A stretch of 64,000 nt of DNA, taken from contig CBDHHE010000001.1 in NCBI GenBank assembly GCA_965263335.1, positions 3,782,001 to 3,846,000 on the forward strand. The letters are read 5' to 3'. Of the stretch, positions 51,973 to 60,657 are shown piece after piece; position 1 is the stretch's first letter, and every line of letters starts with the position of its first letter. The notes under the pieces are model-generated. The model ran no database searches, was not told the origin of the DNA, and was given only the letters and a program-made list of their open reading frames with translations. The translations under genes were made by a program, and so were the position numbers. The DNA comes from Thermohalobaculum sp965263335 (GTDB lineage: Bacteria; Pseudomonadota; Alphaproteobacteria; Rhodobacterales; Rhodobacteraceae).

Positions 51973-53367
51973 ATGTACAGCCTGATGAAGTCATTTGCCT
52001 CGGATGAGCGTGGGGCTCTGACACCTTTTATTCTTGTCCTCTTTATCGGCATAATATTGCTGACCGGTATCGGGCTGGACCTGGCGCGCTACGAAGCAGA
52101 GCGCGCGGACCTTCAGGATGCGCTAGACCGCGGGGTTCTTGCCGCGGCATCCCTGACGCAAGCGCAAGACGCCGAGCAGACGGTACAGGAATACCTCGAC
52201 ACCCGAGCGCTGGGTCAAGGCAACGACGTTGTCCCGACCGTCGTTCCAGATACGCAGGCCAACTACCGCCGGATCGGTGCCACAGCTGCGCACGAGATGA
52301 ACACAACATTCCTGCGTTTGGTGGGGATCAATGACCTCAACGTCGCTGCAGGCTCCGCTGCCGAAGAAGGTCGCGAAGATGTCGAGGTATCTCTGGTCGT
52401 GGATATTTCAGGGTCGATGGCCCGAGAGCGCTCCAACGGCACGACGCTCAGCCGACTGCAGGTTCTTCGGAGTGCCGCTGCGGAATTCACAGACCTGATC
52501 CTGACAGAGCAGACTGTGGACACCACAACGATGTCGCTTGTGCCCTACGCGGGTCAGGTCAATCCCGGCTCTGTCATGTTCGACCAGATCAATACCGGCC
52601 GAGTGCACAACTTTTCGTCCTGTGTCGAGTTCTCGGACGGCGATTTCGAGCTGACCTCGTTGCCCGGGCAGAACTCACGCGCTCAGGTGCCCCACTTTCA
52701 GTGGTTCCGCTTCGAAGGAGATCACGGTCACGAGGCAGAGTGGGGCTGGTGCCCCAGCGACGCGCAAGCCATCGTCCCGCTCTCCAACAACCCCGTGTTC
52801 CTGAAGCAGCGCATCAACGCACTGATGGGCCACGATGGCACCGGCACGAACAATGGCATGAAATGGGGCCTGGGCCTGCTCGACTCGACGAGTAACACCA
52901 TGGTCACCCAGCTTATCGGCGCGGGCAAGGTCGATGAGTCGTTCGCCGACCGCCCGATCCCGTTCAACACGGAGGGTTCGCTCAAGGTCATCGTTCTGAT
53001 GACGGACGGCAACACGCGGTATCAGCAGCGCCCGAAAAACACGTCATACAACTCGCAGGGCGAAATTGACTTCTGGGCATCGAACACTCTGCGCAGCAGC
53101 CATTCGATCCTCGACACCACGTCGAAGCGGAACTCGAACGAGGCCGAGCAGATCAATCTGCTGCAGAACCTCTGCACGCTTGCCAAGGAGAACGGCGTGA
53201 CCGTGTTCACGATCGGCTTCGACGTCTCCGAGACATCACCAGCCTACAGTCAGATGCGTGATTGCGCCTCATCTGTGAGCCACTTCTATCATGTCGAGGG
53301 CATCCAGCTTTCGACCGCGTTCCGGCTGATCGCTGCGACGATCACCAAGCTCAAATTGGTGGAGTGA
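51973..53367 (+). CDS. TadG-like protein with von Willebrand A domain
   Basis: A 464-residue protein with an N-terminal type IV-pilin-like membrane anchor (GALTPFILVLFIGIILLTGI) and a vWA domain whose MIDAS motif is VSLVVDISGSMARERS. The C-terminal half includes CPSDAQAIVPLSNNPVFLKQ and SLKVIVLMTDGNTRYQQ. Proteins of this kind (TadG / TadE-like, Flp pilus assembly) are exported and membrane-tethered, possibly acting at the pilus base or in adhesion. It is the first of three co-directional pseudopilin-type genes. The core Tad ATPase and secretin genes are not here. Confidence 0.88.
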   Translation: MYSLMKSFASDERGALTPFILVLFIGIILLTGIGLDLARYEAERADLQDALDRGVLAAASLTQAQDAEQTVQEYLDTRALGQGNDVVPTVVPDTQANYRRIGATAAHEMNTTFLRLVGINDLNVAAGSAAEEGREDVEVSLVVDISGSMARERSNGTTLSRLQVLRSAAAEFTDLILTEQTVDTTTMSLVPYAGQVNPGSVMFDQINTGRVHNFSSCVEFSDGDFELTSLPGQNSRAQVPHFQWFRFEGDHGHEAEWGWCPSDAQAIVPLSNNPVFLKQRINALMGHDGTGTNNGMKWGLGLLDSTSNTMVTQLIGAGKVDESFADRPIPFNTEGSLKVIVLMTDGNTRYQQRPKNTSYNSQGEIDFWASNTLRSSHSILDTTSKRNSNEAEQINLLQNLCTLAKENGVTVFTIGFDVSETSPAYSQMRDCASSVSHFYHVEGIQLSTAFRLIAATITKLKLVE

Positions 53368-53369
53368 TC

Positions 53370-53912
53370 ATGGCCATCCGCCGCATCTGCAGTGCCGTGT
53401 TGCGTCCGTTCTGGCGCAACACGGAGGGCAACGCCACCATGGAGTTCATGGTAATCGTTCCGTTCCTCTTCTACATCATCTTCTCGATTGCCGAAGCAGG
53501 CGTGCTGATGGTGCGCTCGGTGATGCTGGATCGCGGCCTCGATACGGCGATACGGGACCTGCGTTTGGGTCTCACACCGGGGATCGACCATGACGGGATC
53601 AAGGACATCATCTGCGATGCCGCTTTTCTGCTTGGCTCCTGCGAGGATGTTCTGCTGCTCGAGCTGACGCCGATCCCGAACTTCGCGGACAGCATTCCTG
53701 CGACCCCAACGTCATGCGTCGACCGCACTTCGGACATCGACCCGGTGATCTCGTTCAACCCGGGAGTCGAATCCGACGTCATGCTTGTCAGGGCTTGCAT
53801 TGTCGTGGATCCGATCTTCCCGGGTATGGGCCTCGGTGCCCTGCTTCCAAAGGATGATAGCGGCGGATATGCGATCACGAGCCAGTCAGCTTTCGTAAAC
53901 GAACCGGATTGA
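53370..53912 (+). CDS. TadE-like pseudopilin-type membrane protein
   Basis: A 180-residue protein: a short cytoplasmic start (RNTEGNATMEFMVIVPFL) where NATMEF gives the TadE glycine/alanine-glutamate pattern, then a transmembrane helix (FLFYIIFSIAEAGVLMVRS) and an extracellular part with four cysteines. The ATG at 53370 lies two bases after the vWA gene stop, so the genes are coupled. TadE-family pseudopilins take part in Flp-pilus assembly. Confidence 0.85.
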   Translation: MAIRRICSAVLRPFWRNTEGNATMEFMVIVPFLFYIIFSIAEAGVLMVRSVMLDRGLDTAIRDLRLGLTPGIDHDGIKDIICDAAFLLGSCEDVLLLELTPIPNFADSIPATPTSCVDRTSDIDPVISFNPGVESDVMLVRACIVVDPIFPGMGLGALLPKDDSGGYAITSQSAFVNEPD

Positions 53913-53920
53913 TCAGCACC

Positions 53921-54469
53921 ATGAACAGCATGAAAATCTTTCTGCAGCGGTGGTGGGCCGACGATCGTGGCACCATTACCATGGAATTCCTGCTCTGGAT
54001 TCCGCTCCTGATGTTCTGGTTCATGGGCAGCGTAATCTATTTTGATGCGTTCAAGAATCGCGCCGATGCAGGCAAGGCGGCTTACACAATTTCGGACATC
54101 GTCTCTCGGCAAACCCAGATCTCCGAGGGTTATGTTGACCAGCTATTCGCGCTGCAGCAGCGCTTGCTGCCGCGTCAGGCGAATGCGCAGCAGATGCGCG
54201 TCAGCAGCATTCAGCTGATCGATGAAGAGACCGATGAGTACCTGATCCAGTGGTCTGAGTCGCGCGGTGCAGATATCCCACCGCTGGACGTGACGTTCCT
54301 GCCGGAGGAGTTCATCCCGCAGATGACGGAATTCGACACGATTGTGCTCACCGAGGTGTACGTCCCCTACGTGCCGATTGCCGATTGGGTTGGCATGGGT
54401 GCGCACAGCTGGCGGTACGCACTGGTCAGCCGCCCAAGATTTGTCTCATCGATCGCGATGGTCGACTAG
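53921..54469 (+). CDS. second TadE-like pseudopilin-type membrane protein
   Basis: A 182-residue protein with DDRGTITMEFLLWIPLLMFW as anchor and pseudopilin-like motif, followed by an extracellular, mainly beta domain (MRVSSIQLIDEETDEYLIQW ... IVLTEVYVPYVPIADWVGMG). The ATG at 53921 is chosen over an overlapping TTG at 53909. It closes a three-gene set with the vWA and first TadE genes and is convergent with alanine dehydrogenase, with only a 12-base gap. Confidence 0.83.
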   Translation: MNSMKIFLQRWWADDRGTITMEFLLWIPLLMFWFMGSVIYFDAFKNRADAGKAAYTISDIVSRQTQISEGYVDQLFALQQRLLPRQANAQQMRVSSIQLIDEETDEYLIQWSESRGADIPPLDVTFLPEEFIPQMTEFDTIVLTEVYVPYVPIADWVGMGAHSWRYALVSRPRFVSSIAMVD

Positions 54470-54480
54470 GGCGCGTTTGA

Positions 54481-55602
54481 TCACTTGCCGCCAAGCACGA
54501 GGCGCGTGGCATAGACATCGATGCCAAGCGCTTCACCGACCGCAAAGTAGGTCAGCTTGCCTGCATGCACGTTGAGCCCGTTCGCCAGGTGGTCGTCGTC
54601 CTGGCATGCTTTGCGCCATCCCTTGTTAGCGAGCGCCAGAAGATGGGGCATGGTTGCGTTCGTGAGCGCGATTGTCGATGTGCGCGCGACGGCACCGGGC
54701 ATGTTCGCAACACAGTAGTGAACCACACCGTCGACCTCGTAGATGGGGTCATCGTGGGTGGTTGCCTTTGACGTCTCGAAACAGCCGCCCTGATCGATGG
54801 CAACATCGACCAGCACTGATCCTGGCTTCATGCGTGAAAGCTGCTCGCGGTGAACCAGTTTGGGTGCTGCTGCACCCGGCACGAGCACGGCGCCGACGAC
54901 CATGTCTGATTGCAGCACGAGCTCTTCGGTAGCGTCCGCCGAGGAGTATCGGGTTTTGAATAATCCTCCGAACACGTCGTCGAGATACTTCAATCTTGCC
55001 AGCGATCGATCGAGGACGGTCACATCCGCACCCATGCCTGCAGCAATCCGCGCAGCATGGGTGCCGACCACACCGCCGCCGATCACGGTGACGACCCCGG
55101 GACCGACCCCTGGCACGCCGCCGAGCAGGACCCCGCGCCCGCCATTGGCCTTTTGCAGCGCCCAGGCGCCGACCTGCGGGCTCAGACGACCCGCCACCTC
55201 GGACATCGGCGCCAGCAGCGGCAATCCCCCGGCATCGTCGGTCACGGTCTCATATGCGATCGCTGTGCAGCCGGACGCCAGCAGGTCATGGGTTTGCTCG
55301 GGATCGGGAGCGAGATGGAGATAGGTGAACAGCACCTGACCCTCCCGCAGCATCTGCCGTTCGACCGGCTGCGGTTCCTTGACCTTAACGATCATGTCCG
55401 CAGATGCGAAGACCTCCTCGGCGGTCTCTGCGATCCGGGCCCCTCCGGTTCGGTACATCGCGTCGGTGAAACCTGCACCCAGCCCTGCCCCCGCCTGGAC
55501 AATCACCTCGTGCCCATGCGTGACCGCCTCGCGTGCGGTCACAGGGGTGATGCCGACGCGGTACTCACGTGTTTTGATTTCTGTTGGACAGCCAATGAGC
55601 AT
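54481..55602 (-). CDS. ald: alanine dehydrogenase
   Basis: A 373-residue enzyme that interconverts L-alanine and pyruvate plus ammonium with NAD. Motifs are MLIGCPTEIKTREYRVGITP, MIVKVKEPQPVE, LFTYLHLAPDPEQ, the NAD-binding VTVIGGGVVGTHAARIAAGM and DVAIDQGGCFETSKATTHDD. Length is normal for the family. AGGGAG precedes the ATG at 55602. No Lrp/AsnC regulator, often adjacent to ald, is seen here. Confidence 0.96.
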   Translation of the reverse strand: MLIGCPTEIKTREYRVGITPVTAREAVTHGHEVIVQAGAGLGAGFTDAMYRTGGARIAETAEEVFASADMIVKVKEPQPVERQMLREGQVLFTYLHLAPDPEQTHDLLASGCTAIAYETVTDDAGGLPLLAPMSEVAGRLSPQVGAWALQKANGGRGVLLGGVPGVGPGVVTVIGGGVVGTHAARIAAGMGADVTVLDRSLARLKYLDDVFGGLFKTRYSSADATEELVLQSDMVVGAVLVPGAAAPKLVHREQLSRMKPGSVLVDVAIDQGGCFETSKATTHDDPIYEVDGVVHYCVANMPGAVARTSTIALTNATMPHLLALANKGWRKACQDDDHLANGLNVHAGKLTYFAVGEALGIDVYATRLVLGGK

Positions 55603-55697
55603 GATCCGGGCTCCCTTCTGTAGTCATCGCGCCCTATGCAGGTTTCGCGCGATCACAGATAGGACCAGTTGCAGCGCTCGAAGCGGCCAGAAGCCGT

Positions 55698-56531
55698 CTA
55701 GGGATCTGGGGTCCGATCACGATCGTCCAGAAGCTCGAGACGTGCCTCGATCGCGATCAAGCGGGTCAGGACTTCGTCGCGGTAAGCATCGGTTTTCACG
55801 ATGTCGTCAGCGTGGTGGGCATCCTGCATGGAGTTCACGATGAGGCCGACCAACAGGTTCACCACTGCGAAACTGGTGACAATGATGAAGGGCACGAAGA
55901 AGGCCCATGCCCAGGGATGGCTCTCCATCACAGGGCGCACGATTCCCATCGACCAGCTCTCGAGAGTCATGACCTGGAACAATGAATAGGCCGAGCGTCC
56001 CATGGTCCCGAACCATTCGGGGAAGCTCGCGCCGAAGAGCTTCGTCGCCATCACCGCACCGATGTAGAAGATGATCCCCATCAACAGAAACACCGATGCC
56101 ATCGAGGGCAGCGCCGAGACAAACCCTTCCACCACGCGCCTGAGGCGCGGCGCCACCGAAATCACCCGGAGCAGCCTGAGTATTCGCAGGGCCCGAAGAA
56201 CGCTCAGCCCTTCGGACCCAGGCATGAGCGAGATCCCGACGATGACAAAGTCGAAGAGGTTCCAGGCGCGGGTGAAGAACCGCCAGTGATGCGCAACCAG
56301 CTTCAGCGCAATCTCCAAGGTGAAGATCGCCAGACAGATGGCATCCAAGGTTTTCAGGAGGCCGCCCACATGGCTCATCACGGTGCCCGAGGTCTCGAGC
56401 CCGAGGATAGCGGCGTTGAACAGGATCACACCGAGAATGGTGTTCCGGACAACCGGTGCCTCCAGCCAGCGCGCAAGTGTGGCACGCGGACCCGTGGCGG
56501 GTTGGGAGGCAAGATCGACGGAATTTTCCAT
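55698..56531 (-). CDS. bacterial voltage-gated sodium channel, NaChBac family
   Basis: A 277-residue six-helix ion-channel subunit, the family's usual length (NaChBac 274). S1 is in NTILGVILFNAAILGLE. S4 carries four arginines at every third position (R113, R116, R119, R122 in LSVLRALRILRLLRVI). S5 follows, and the selectivity filter is TLESWSM at 189-195, identical to that of NavAb. S6 is WAFFVPFIIVTSFAVVNLLV. The C-terminal tail (about 245-270) is a predicted coiled coil. Four copies would form a Na+-selective channel. The ATG at 56531 starts the family-length protein; longer readings add an unrelated N-terminal extension. Confidence 0.94.
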   Translation of the reverse strand: MENSVDLASQPATGPRATLARWLEAPVVRNTILGVILFNAAILGLETSGTVMSHVGGLLKTLDAICLAIFTLEIALKLVAHHWRFFTRAWNLFDFVIVGISLMPGSEGLSVLRALRILRLLRVISVAPRLRRVVEGFVSALPSMASVFLLMGIIFYIGAVMATKLFGASFPEWFGTMGRSAYSLFQVMTLESWSMGIVRPVMESHPWAWAFFVPFIIVTSFAVVNLLVGLIVNSMQDAHHADDIVKTDAYRDEVLTRLIAIEARLELLDDRDRTPDP

Positions 56532-56784
56532 GGGCCGCGAAATGGGGCAGCAGGGCGCCAAGCGCAAGGGGGCTGATCGCCGCGCGATGCAGATCAGCAC
56601 ATGGCTGAAATCCCAACCGGCAGGGAGAACTTCGGTGTCTCGGCAGGGCGCGAACTTCGCGACATCGAGATCGCTGACGGCGGGGAGAACAAGAAGCCAA
56701 GGACCAAGGCCGCACATGTGTGAGGGGGCGTCGCAAAGTTGCCGTCCAGGACGAGATCCCATTGGCGCAGGATCAGCTCGGACT

Positions 56785-57036
56785 TCATCGGGTGTGTCTG
56801 CGATCGACTCGCACCTCGACAAGGTCAAGTCTCGTGCGCGACATGGAGGTGATCAACGCGAACCTGCATGTCACCAATGCTATGAACAGAATCGAGGCGC
56901 GCTTGTCCTTGCCGCCCTCGTCGACTTCGGAGAACGGCGGGTATGCCCCTTCGACGCAGGTCTTCTTGTCGGCAGCCGGTGCCGAATGCGAAAATGCTGC
57001 CATGGCCGCGGCCAGCAGGATACGCTTCGTCTTGAG
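56785..57036 (-). pseudogene. remnant of an ABC transporter amino-acid-type solute-binding protein
   Basis: The minus-strand reading from about 57036 gives a signal-peptide-like KTKRILLAAAMAAFSHSAPA followed by ADKKTCVEGAYPPFSEVDEG, which matches the N-terminus of polar-amino-acid solute-binding proteins. After GGKDK the resemblance stops, and the frame ends at 56785 after about 40 unrelated residues; the expected start ATG reads CTC. So only the first 50 or so codons of such a gene seem to remain, between the sodium-channel gene and an SDR. This is inferred by motif memory and not by alignment. Confidence 0.5.
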
Positions 57037-57131
57037 TGACGCCGTGCAGAATATCCTGATGGGAATGTTGCGCCCGGGATCGCTGGAGCGTCAACTGATT
57101 GTCTCGGAGCAGGCCGCAAAGGAGAATTGCG

Positions 57132-57893
57132 ATGCAGGGGCGGTTCGAAGGCAAACGTGCGATCGTGACGGGTGCGGCGCGCGGTATCGGTCGTGCAATC
57201 GCCACTCGGCTTTGGAGTGATGGCGCGTTGGTCGCGTTTGCCGACATCGATGCCGAAGAGGCGGAGCGCGCCGTCGGGTCGATTGATGCGGATGGTCGTC
57301 GCACCCGGGTCCTTGACGTGGATGTCTCCGAGCGCGCGTCTGTCGAGACAATGGTGCATCGCGCGACCGATGCCCTGGGCGGGGTCGATATTCTGGTCTG
57401 CAATGCCGGGATCATGGACCGGGCGCCGTTCCTCGAGATGACGGACACGTTCTGGCACAAGGTTCTCGGGATCAATCTGTTCGGTGCATTTCTCTGTGGC
57501 CAAGTGGTCGCTCGCCAGATGACGGTGCAGGGGAATGGCGGACGCATCGTCAATGTCGCCTCCAACTCCGGTGTGTTCGGCGGGCGGGGGCGGGCGGCCT
57601 ATGGTGCGTCGAAGGCGGGGATCATCAACCTCACCCAGACAATGGCGATCGAGCTCGCCGAGCACAACATTGCGGTCAACGCTGTCGCGCCTGGCCCCAC
57701 CAAAACCCGAGAAGATCAGCCCGAGGCTCCCTGGCCGAGTGTTGCGGGCCGGATGCCGTTGGCCCGATTTGGACGGCCTGATGAGATCGCAGCGGTTGCG
57801 GCCTTTCTCGCGTCGGATGAAGCGAGCTTCGTCACAGGACACGTCTACGCGGCCGATGGCGGGTTCACGACAAGCGGGATCATGGAGGGTTGA
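57132..57893 (+). CDS. short-chain dehydrogenase/reductase (SDR)
   Basis: A 253-residue classical SDR. The cofactor motif is TGAARGIGRAIA, with FADID after the second strand suggesting NAD preference. NAGIMDRAPF is the structural NAG motif. The catalytic Ser is in VNVASNSGV and the Tyr-Lys pair in YGASK. The C-terminus ends FVTGHVYAADGGFTTSGIM. It would oxidise or reduce an alcohol or ketone; the substrate is unknown. AAGGAG lies seven bases before the ATG at 57132. It stands alone between decayed DNA and the sdh operon. Confidence 0.93.
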   Translation: MQGRFEGKRAIVTGAARGIGRAIATRLWSDGALVAFADIDAEEAERAVGSIDADGRRTRVLDVDVSERASVETMVHRATDALGGVDILVCNAGIMDRAPFLEMTDTFWHKVLGINLFGAFLCGQVVARQMTVQGNGGRIVNVASNSGVFGGRGRAAYGASKAGIINLTQTMAIELAEHNIAVNAVAPGPTKTREDQPEAPWPSVAGRMPLARFGRPDEIAAVAAFLASDEASFVTGHVYAADGGFTTSGIMEG

Positions 57894-58015
57894 GGTTGGC
57901 TCGTTCGGCTCTGATCAGCGTGTTCCGGTGGGTCCGCTGACTCCCAAATGCCTCGCAGCTCTCTAAAACTGTGACTAATTTGCGCTGGCAACCTAGCGCC
58001 GCACTGCATAGTATC

Positions 58016-58030
58016 GCAATGCAACATTGC
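58016..58030. promoter_or_regulatory. palindrome in the sdh leader
   Basis: GCAATG-CAA-CATTGC is a perfect 6+6 inverted repeat, placed 30 bases before the sdhC start. It is a candidate operator for a dimeric regulator of the TCA-cycle operon. I cannot match it to a known motif. Confidence 0.4.
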
Positions 58031-58059
58031 ACGGTGCAGATGCATTCAAGGAATAGCGC

Positions 58060-58443
58060 ATGGCCGATGTGAACCGGGGGAACCGCCCGCTTTCGCCCCA
58101 TCTTCAGGTCTACCGCCCGCAGATCACGTCGGTTCTCTCTATCTTCCATCGCATGACCGGTGTGGCGATGACGCTGGGAGCGGTGATGATGGTCTGGTGG
58201 CTTCTCGCTGCGGCAACCGGACCGGAGTACTTCGCCTTCGTCGACGATCTGCTGACGTCCTGGATCGGCGGGCTCGTGTGGATCGGCATGACGTGGGCGC
58301 TCTGTTATCACTTTTGCAACGGCATCCGCCATCTCTGGTGGGACACCGGCCGCGGCTTCGGTCTGGAAGACGTCACACGCAGCGGACAGATTGCCTTGGC
58401 GGCATCAGCTGTCATGACGCTCATCGTCATTCTTTTCGCATGA
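58060..58443 (+). CDS. sdhC: succinate dehydrogenase cytochrome b556 subunit
   Basis: A 127-residue membrane anchor with three transmembrane helices. RPLSPHLQVYRPQITSVLSI and FHRMTGVAMTLGAV hold the conserved HRxTG quinone-site motif. The heme-b-ligand region is LCYHFCNGIRHLWWDTG. It anchors SdhAB in the inner membrane and with SdhD binds ubiquinone. First gene of sdhC-sdhD-sdhA-x-sdhB. Confidence 0.96.
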   Translation: MADVNRGNRPLSPHLQVYRPQITSVLSIFHRMTGVAMTLGAVMMVWWLLAAATGPEYFAFVDDLLTSWIGGLVWIGMTWALCYHFCNGIRHLWWDTGRGFGLEDVTRSGQIALAASAVMTLIVILFA

Positions 58444-58453
58444 GGACCGTAAC

Positions 58454-58834
58454 ATGAGCTTCAAGACACCGCGCGGCCTTGCGAACGGTCTCGGCTCCGC
58501 AGGCACCGGGACGCATCACTGGTGGTCCCAGCGGATCAGTTCGGTCGCGCTGATTCCACTCTCGATCCTGTTTGTCTTCCCGTTTGCAGGTGCGCTCGGA
58601 GAGGGTCACGCTGCCGTCCTCGAGGTCTATGCAAACCCGTTCAATGCAATCATCGCGGCACTCTTCATCGCTGTGACATTTCATCACCTGATGCAGGGCT
58701 TGCAGGTGGTGATCGAGGACTATGTGCATGCAATGGGGATGCGCACGGCGCTCCTGCTAGGAAACACAATGCTCTGTGCAGCGTTCGGCTTTGCCGGCGT
58801 TTTCGCAGTTCTGAAGATTGCCTTTACGGCCTGA
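58454..58834 (+). CDS. sdhD: succinate dehydrogenase hydrophobic membrane anchor subunit
   Basis: A 126-residue protein with three membrane helices (LIPLSILFVFPFAGAL, PFNAIIAALFIAVTFHHLMQ, ALLLGNTMLCAAFGFAGVFA). The start SFKTPRGLANGLGSAGTGTHHWWSQRIS is typical of alphaproteobacterial SdhD; its WWSQRIS is common to the family. HHLMQGLQVVIEDYVH contains the second heme ligand candidate and quinone-site residues. It begins 10 bases after sdhC. Confidence 0.95.
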   Translation: MSFKTPRGLANGLGSAGTGTHHWWSQRISSVALIPLSILFVFPFAGALGEGHAAVLEVYANPFNAIIAALFIAVTFHHLMQGLQVVIEDYVHAMGMRTALLLGNTMLCAAFGFAGVFAVLKIAFTA

Positions 58835-58850
58835 CCAGAGGGCTCGCGAC

Positions 58851-60653
58851 ATGTCAGCCTACGAATACATCGATCACAGCTATGACGTCGTCGTGGTGGG
58901 CGCGGGCGGCGCCGGTCTGCGAGCGACGTTGGGGATGGCGGAGCAAGGGTTGAAGACCGCCTGTGTCACGAAAGTGTTCCCCACCCGATCGCACACGGTT
59001 GCGGCTCAAGGCGGGATTGCGGCAAGCCTGTCCAACATGGGCCCCGACGAGTGGCAATGGCACATGTACGACACCGTCAAGGGGTCGGATTGGCTCGGCG
59101 ACATGGATGCAATGGAGTACCTCGCACGTGAGGCGCCCGCTTCGGTCATCGAGTTGGAGCACTACGGGGTTCCGTTCTCGCGCACCGACGACGGCAAGAT
59201 CTATCAGCGCCCGTTCGGAGGACACACCACCGAGTTCGGCGAGGGCCCTCCTGTTCAGCGAACCTGTGCGGCGGCAGACCGGACAGGACACGCGATCCTG
59301 CACACCCTCTATGGGCAGTCCTTGAAGGAGAACGCCGAGTTCTTCATCGAGTACTTCGCCACCGACCTCATCATGTCAGATGACGGCCAGTGCCAGGGTC
59401 TGATCGCGTGGAAGCTCGACGATGGCACGATCCATCGCTTCGCCGCGAAGATGGTGGTGCTCGCGACCGGTGGGTATGGACGTGCCTATTTTTCCTGCAC
59501 ATCGGCCCACACCTGCACGGGCGATGGTGGTGGCATGGTTGCGCGCGCCGGCCTGCCGCTTCAGGACATGGAGTTCGTGCAGTTCCATCCGACCGGCATC
59601 TACGGAGCGGGCTGTCTGATCACCGAGGGGGCACGGGGTGAAGGGGGATATCTCACGAACTCCGAGGGTGAGCGGTTCATGGAGCGCTATGCGCCGACCT
59701 ACAAGGATCTCGCCTCCCGCGACGTGGTATCGCGCTGCATGACCATGGAGATACGCGAAGGACGCGGTGTCGGCGCCGAAAGCGACCACATTCATCTGCA
59801 TCTCAATCACCTGCCACCGGAGGTGCTGGCCAAGCGCCTTCCGGGTATCTCGGAGTCGGCACAAATCTTTGCCGGTGTGGACCTCACCAAGGAACCGATC
59901 CCTGTTCTGCCCACGGTGCACTACAACATGGGTGGCATCCCCTCGAATTACTGGGGCGAGGTGATCGGGTCGACAGATGGCGATCCCAATGCGCTGGTGC
60001 CCGGCCTCATGTCCTGTGGTGAAGCAGCGTCTTGTTCGGTGCATGGCGCCAACCGTTTGGGTTCGAATTCCCTGACGGACCTGGTGGTGTTCGGTCGGGC
60101 CTGTGCGATCCGCGCAGGGCAGATCGTTGACAGGGACAGCGCCGTTCCGGACCTCAACTCTGCCGGTGTCGATCGCGCGATGGACCGGCTTGACAAGCTT
60201 CGCCATGCAAAGGGCGCGGTACCCACGGCCAGGTTGCGTGACAACCTCCAGCGCGCCATGCAGGAGGATGCGGCCGTGTTCCGCACGACTGAGACATTGC
60301 GCCAGGGTTGCGCCCGGGTGTCGAAAGTCGACGCAGCCTTCGATGACGTGTCGGTGACCGATCGCTCGATGATCTGGAACACGGACCTGATGGAGACACT
60401 CGAACTGTCGAACCTGCTGCCGAATGCCCTGGCCACGGTCTATTCGGCAAGCGCCCGCACTGAAAGTCGTGGTGCGCATGCACATGAGGATCACCCCGAC
60501 CGCGATGATGAGAACTGGCGTGTGCACAGTCTCGCTTGGATCAACGGCGACGTTCGCACAGGTGCACGTCCTGTCGTGGTCGAGCCGTTGACGCCGCACA
60601 ACAGTGGTGGGATCGATCCTTCCAAGATTGCGCCCAAGGCTCGCGTTTACTGA
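58851..60653 (+). CDS. sdhA: succinate dehydrogenase flavoprotein subunit
   Basis: A 600-residue flavoprotein that oxidises succinate to fumarate. FAD binding is VVVVGAGGAGLRATLGMAEQ. The covalent FAD histidine is H48 in FPTRSHTVAAQGGI. Active-site segments include FGGHTTEFGEGPPVQRTCAA, YAPTYKDLASRDVVSRCM and HGANRLGSNSLTDLVVFGRA. The C-terminus ends in the usual basic tail. The ATG at 58851 is 17 bases after sdhD; an earlier in-frame start would overlap it. Confidence 0.97.
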   Translation: MSAYEYIDHSYDVVVVGAGGAGLRATLGMAEQGLKTACVTKVFPTRSHTVAAQGGIAASLSNMGPDEWQWHMYDTVKGSDWLGDMDAMEYLAREAPASVIELEHYGVPFSRTDDGKIYQRPFGGHTTEFGEGPPVQRTCAAADRTGHAILHTLYGQSLKENAEFFIEYFATDLIMSDDGQCQGLIAWKLDDGTIHRFAAKMVVLATGGYGRAYFSCTSAHTCTGDGGGMVARAGLPLQDMEFVQFHPTGIYGAGCLITEGARGEGGYLTNSEGERFMERYAPTYKDLASRDVVSRCMTMEIREGRGVGAESDHIHLHLNHLPPEVLAKRLPGISESAQIFAGVDLTKEPIPVLPTVHYNMGGIPSNYWGEVIGSTDGDPNALVPGLMSCGEAASCSVHGANRLGSNSLTDLVVFGRACAIRAGQIVDRDSAVPDLNSAGVDRAMDRLDKLRHAKGAVPTARLRDNLQRAMQEDAAVFRTTETLRQGCARVSKVDAAFDDVSVTDRSMIWNTDLMETLELSNLLPNALATVYSASARTESRGAHAHEDHPDRDDENWRVHSLAWINGDVRTGARPVVVEPLTPHNSGGIDPSKIAPKARVY

Positions 60654-60657
60654 GCTG

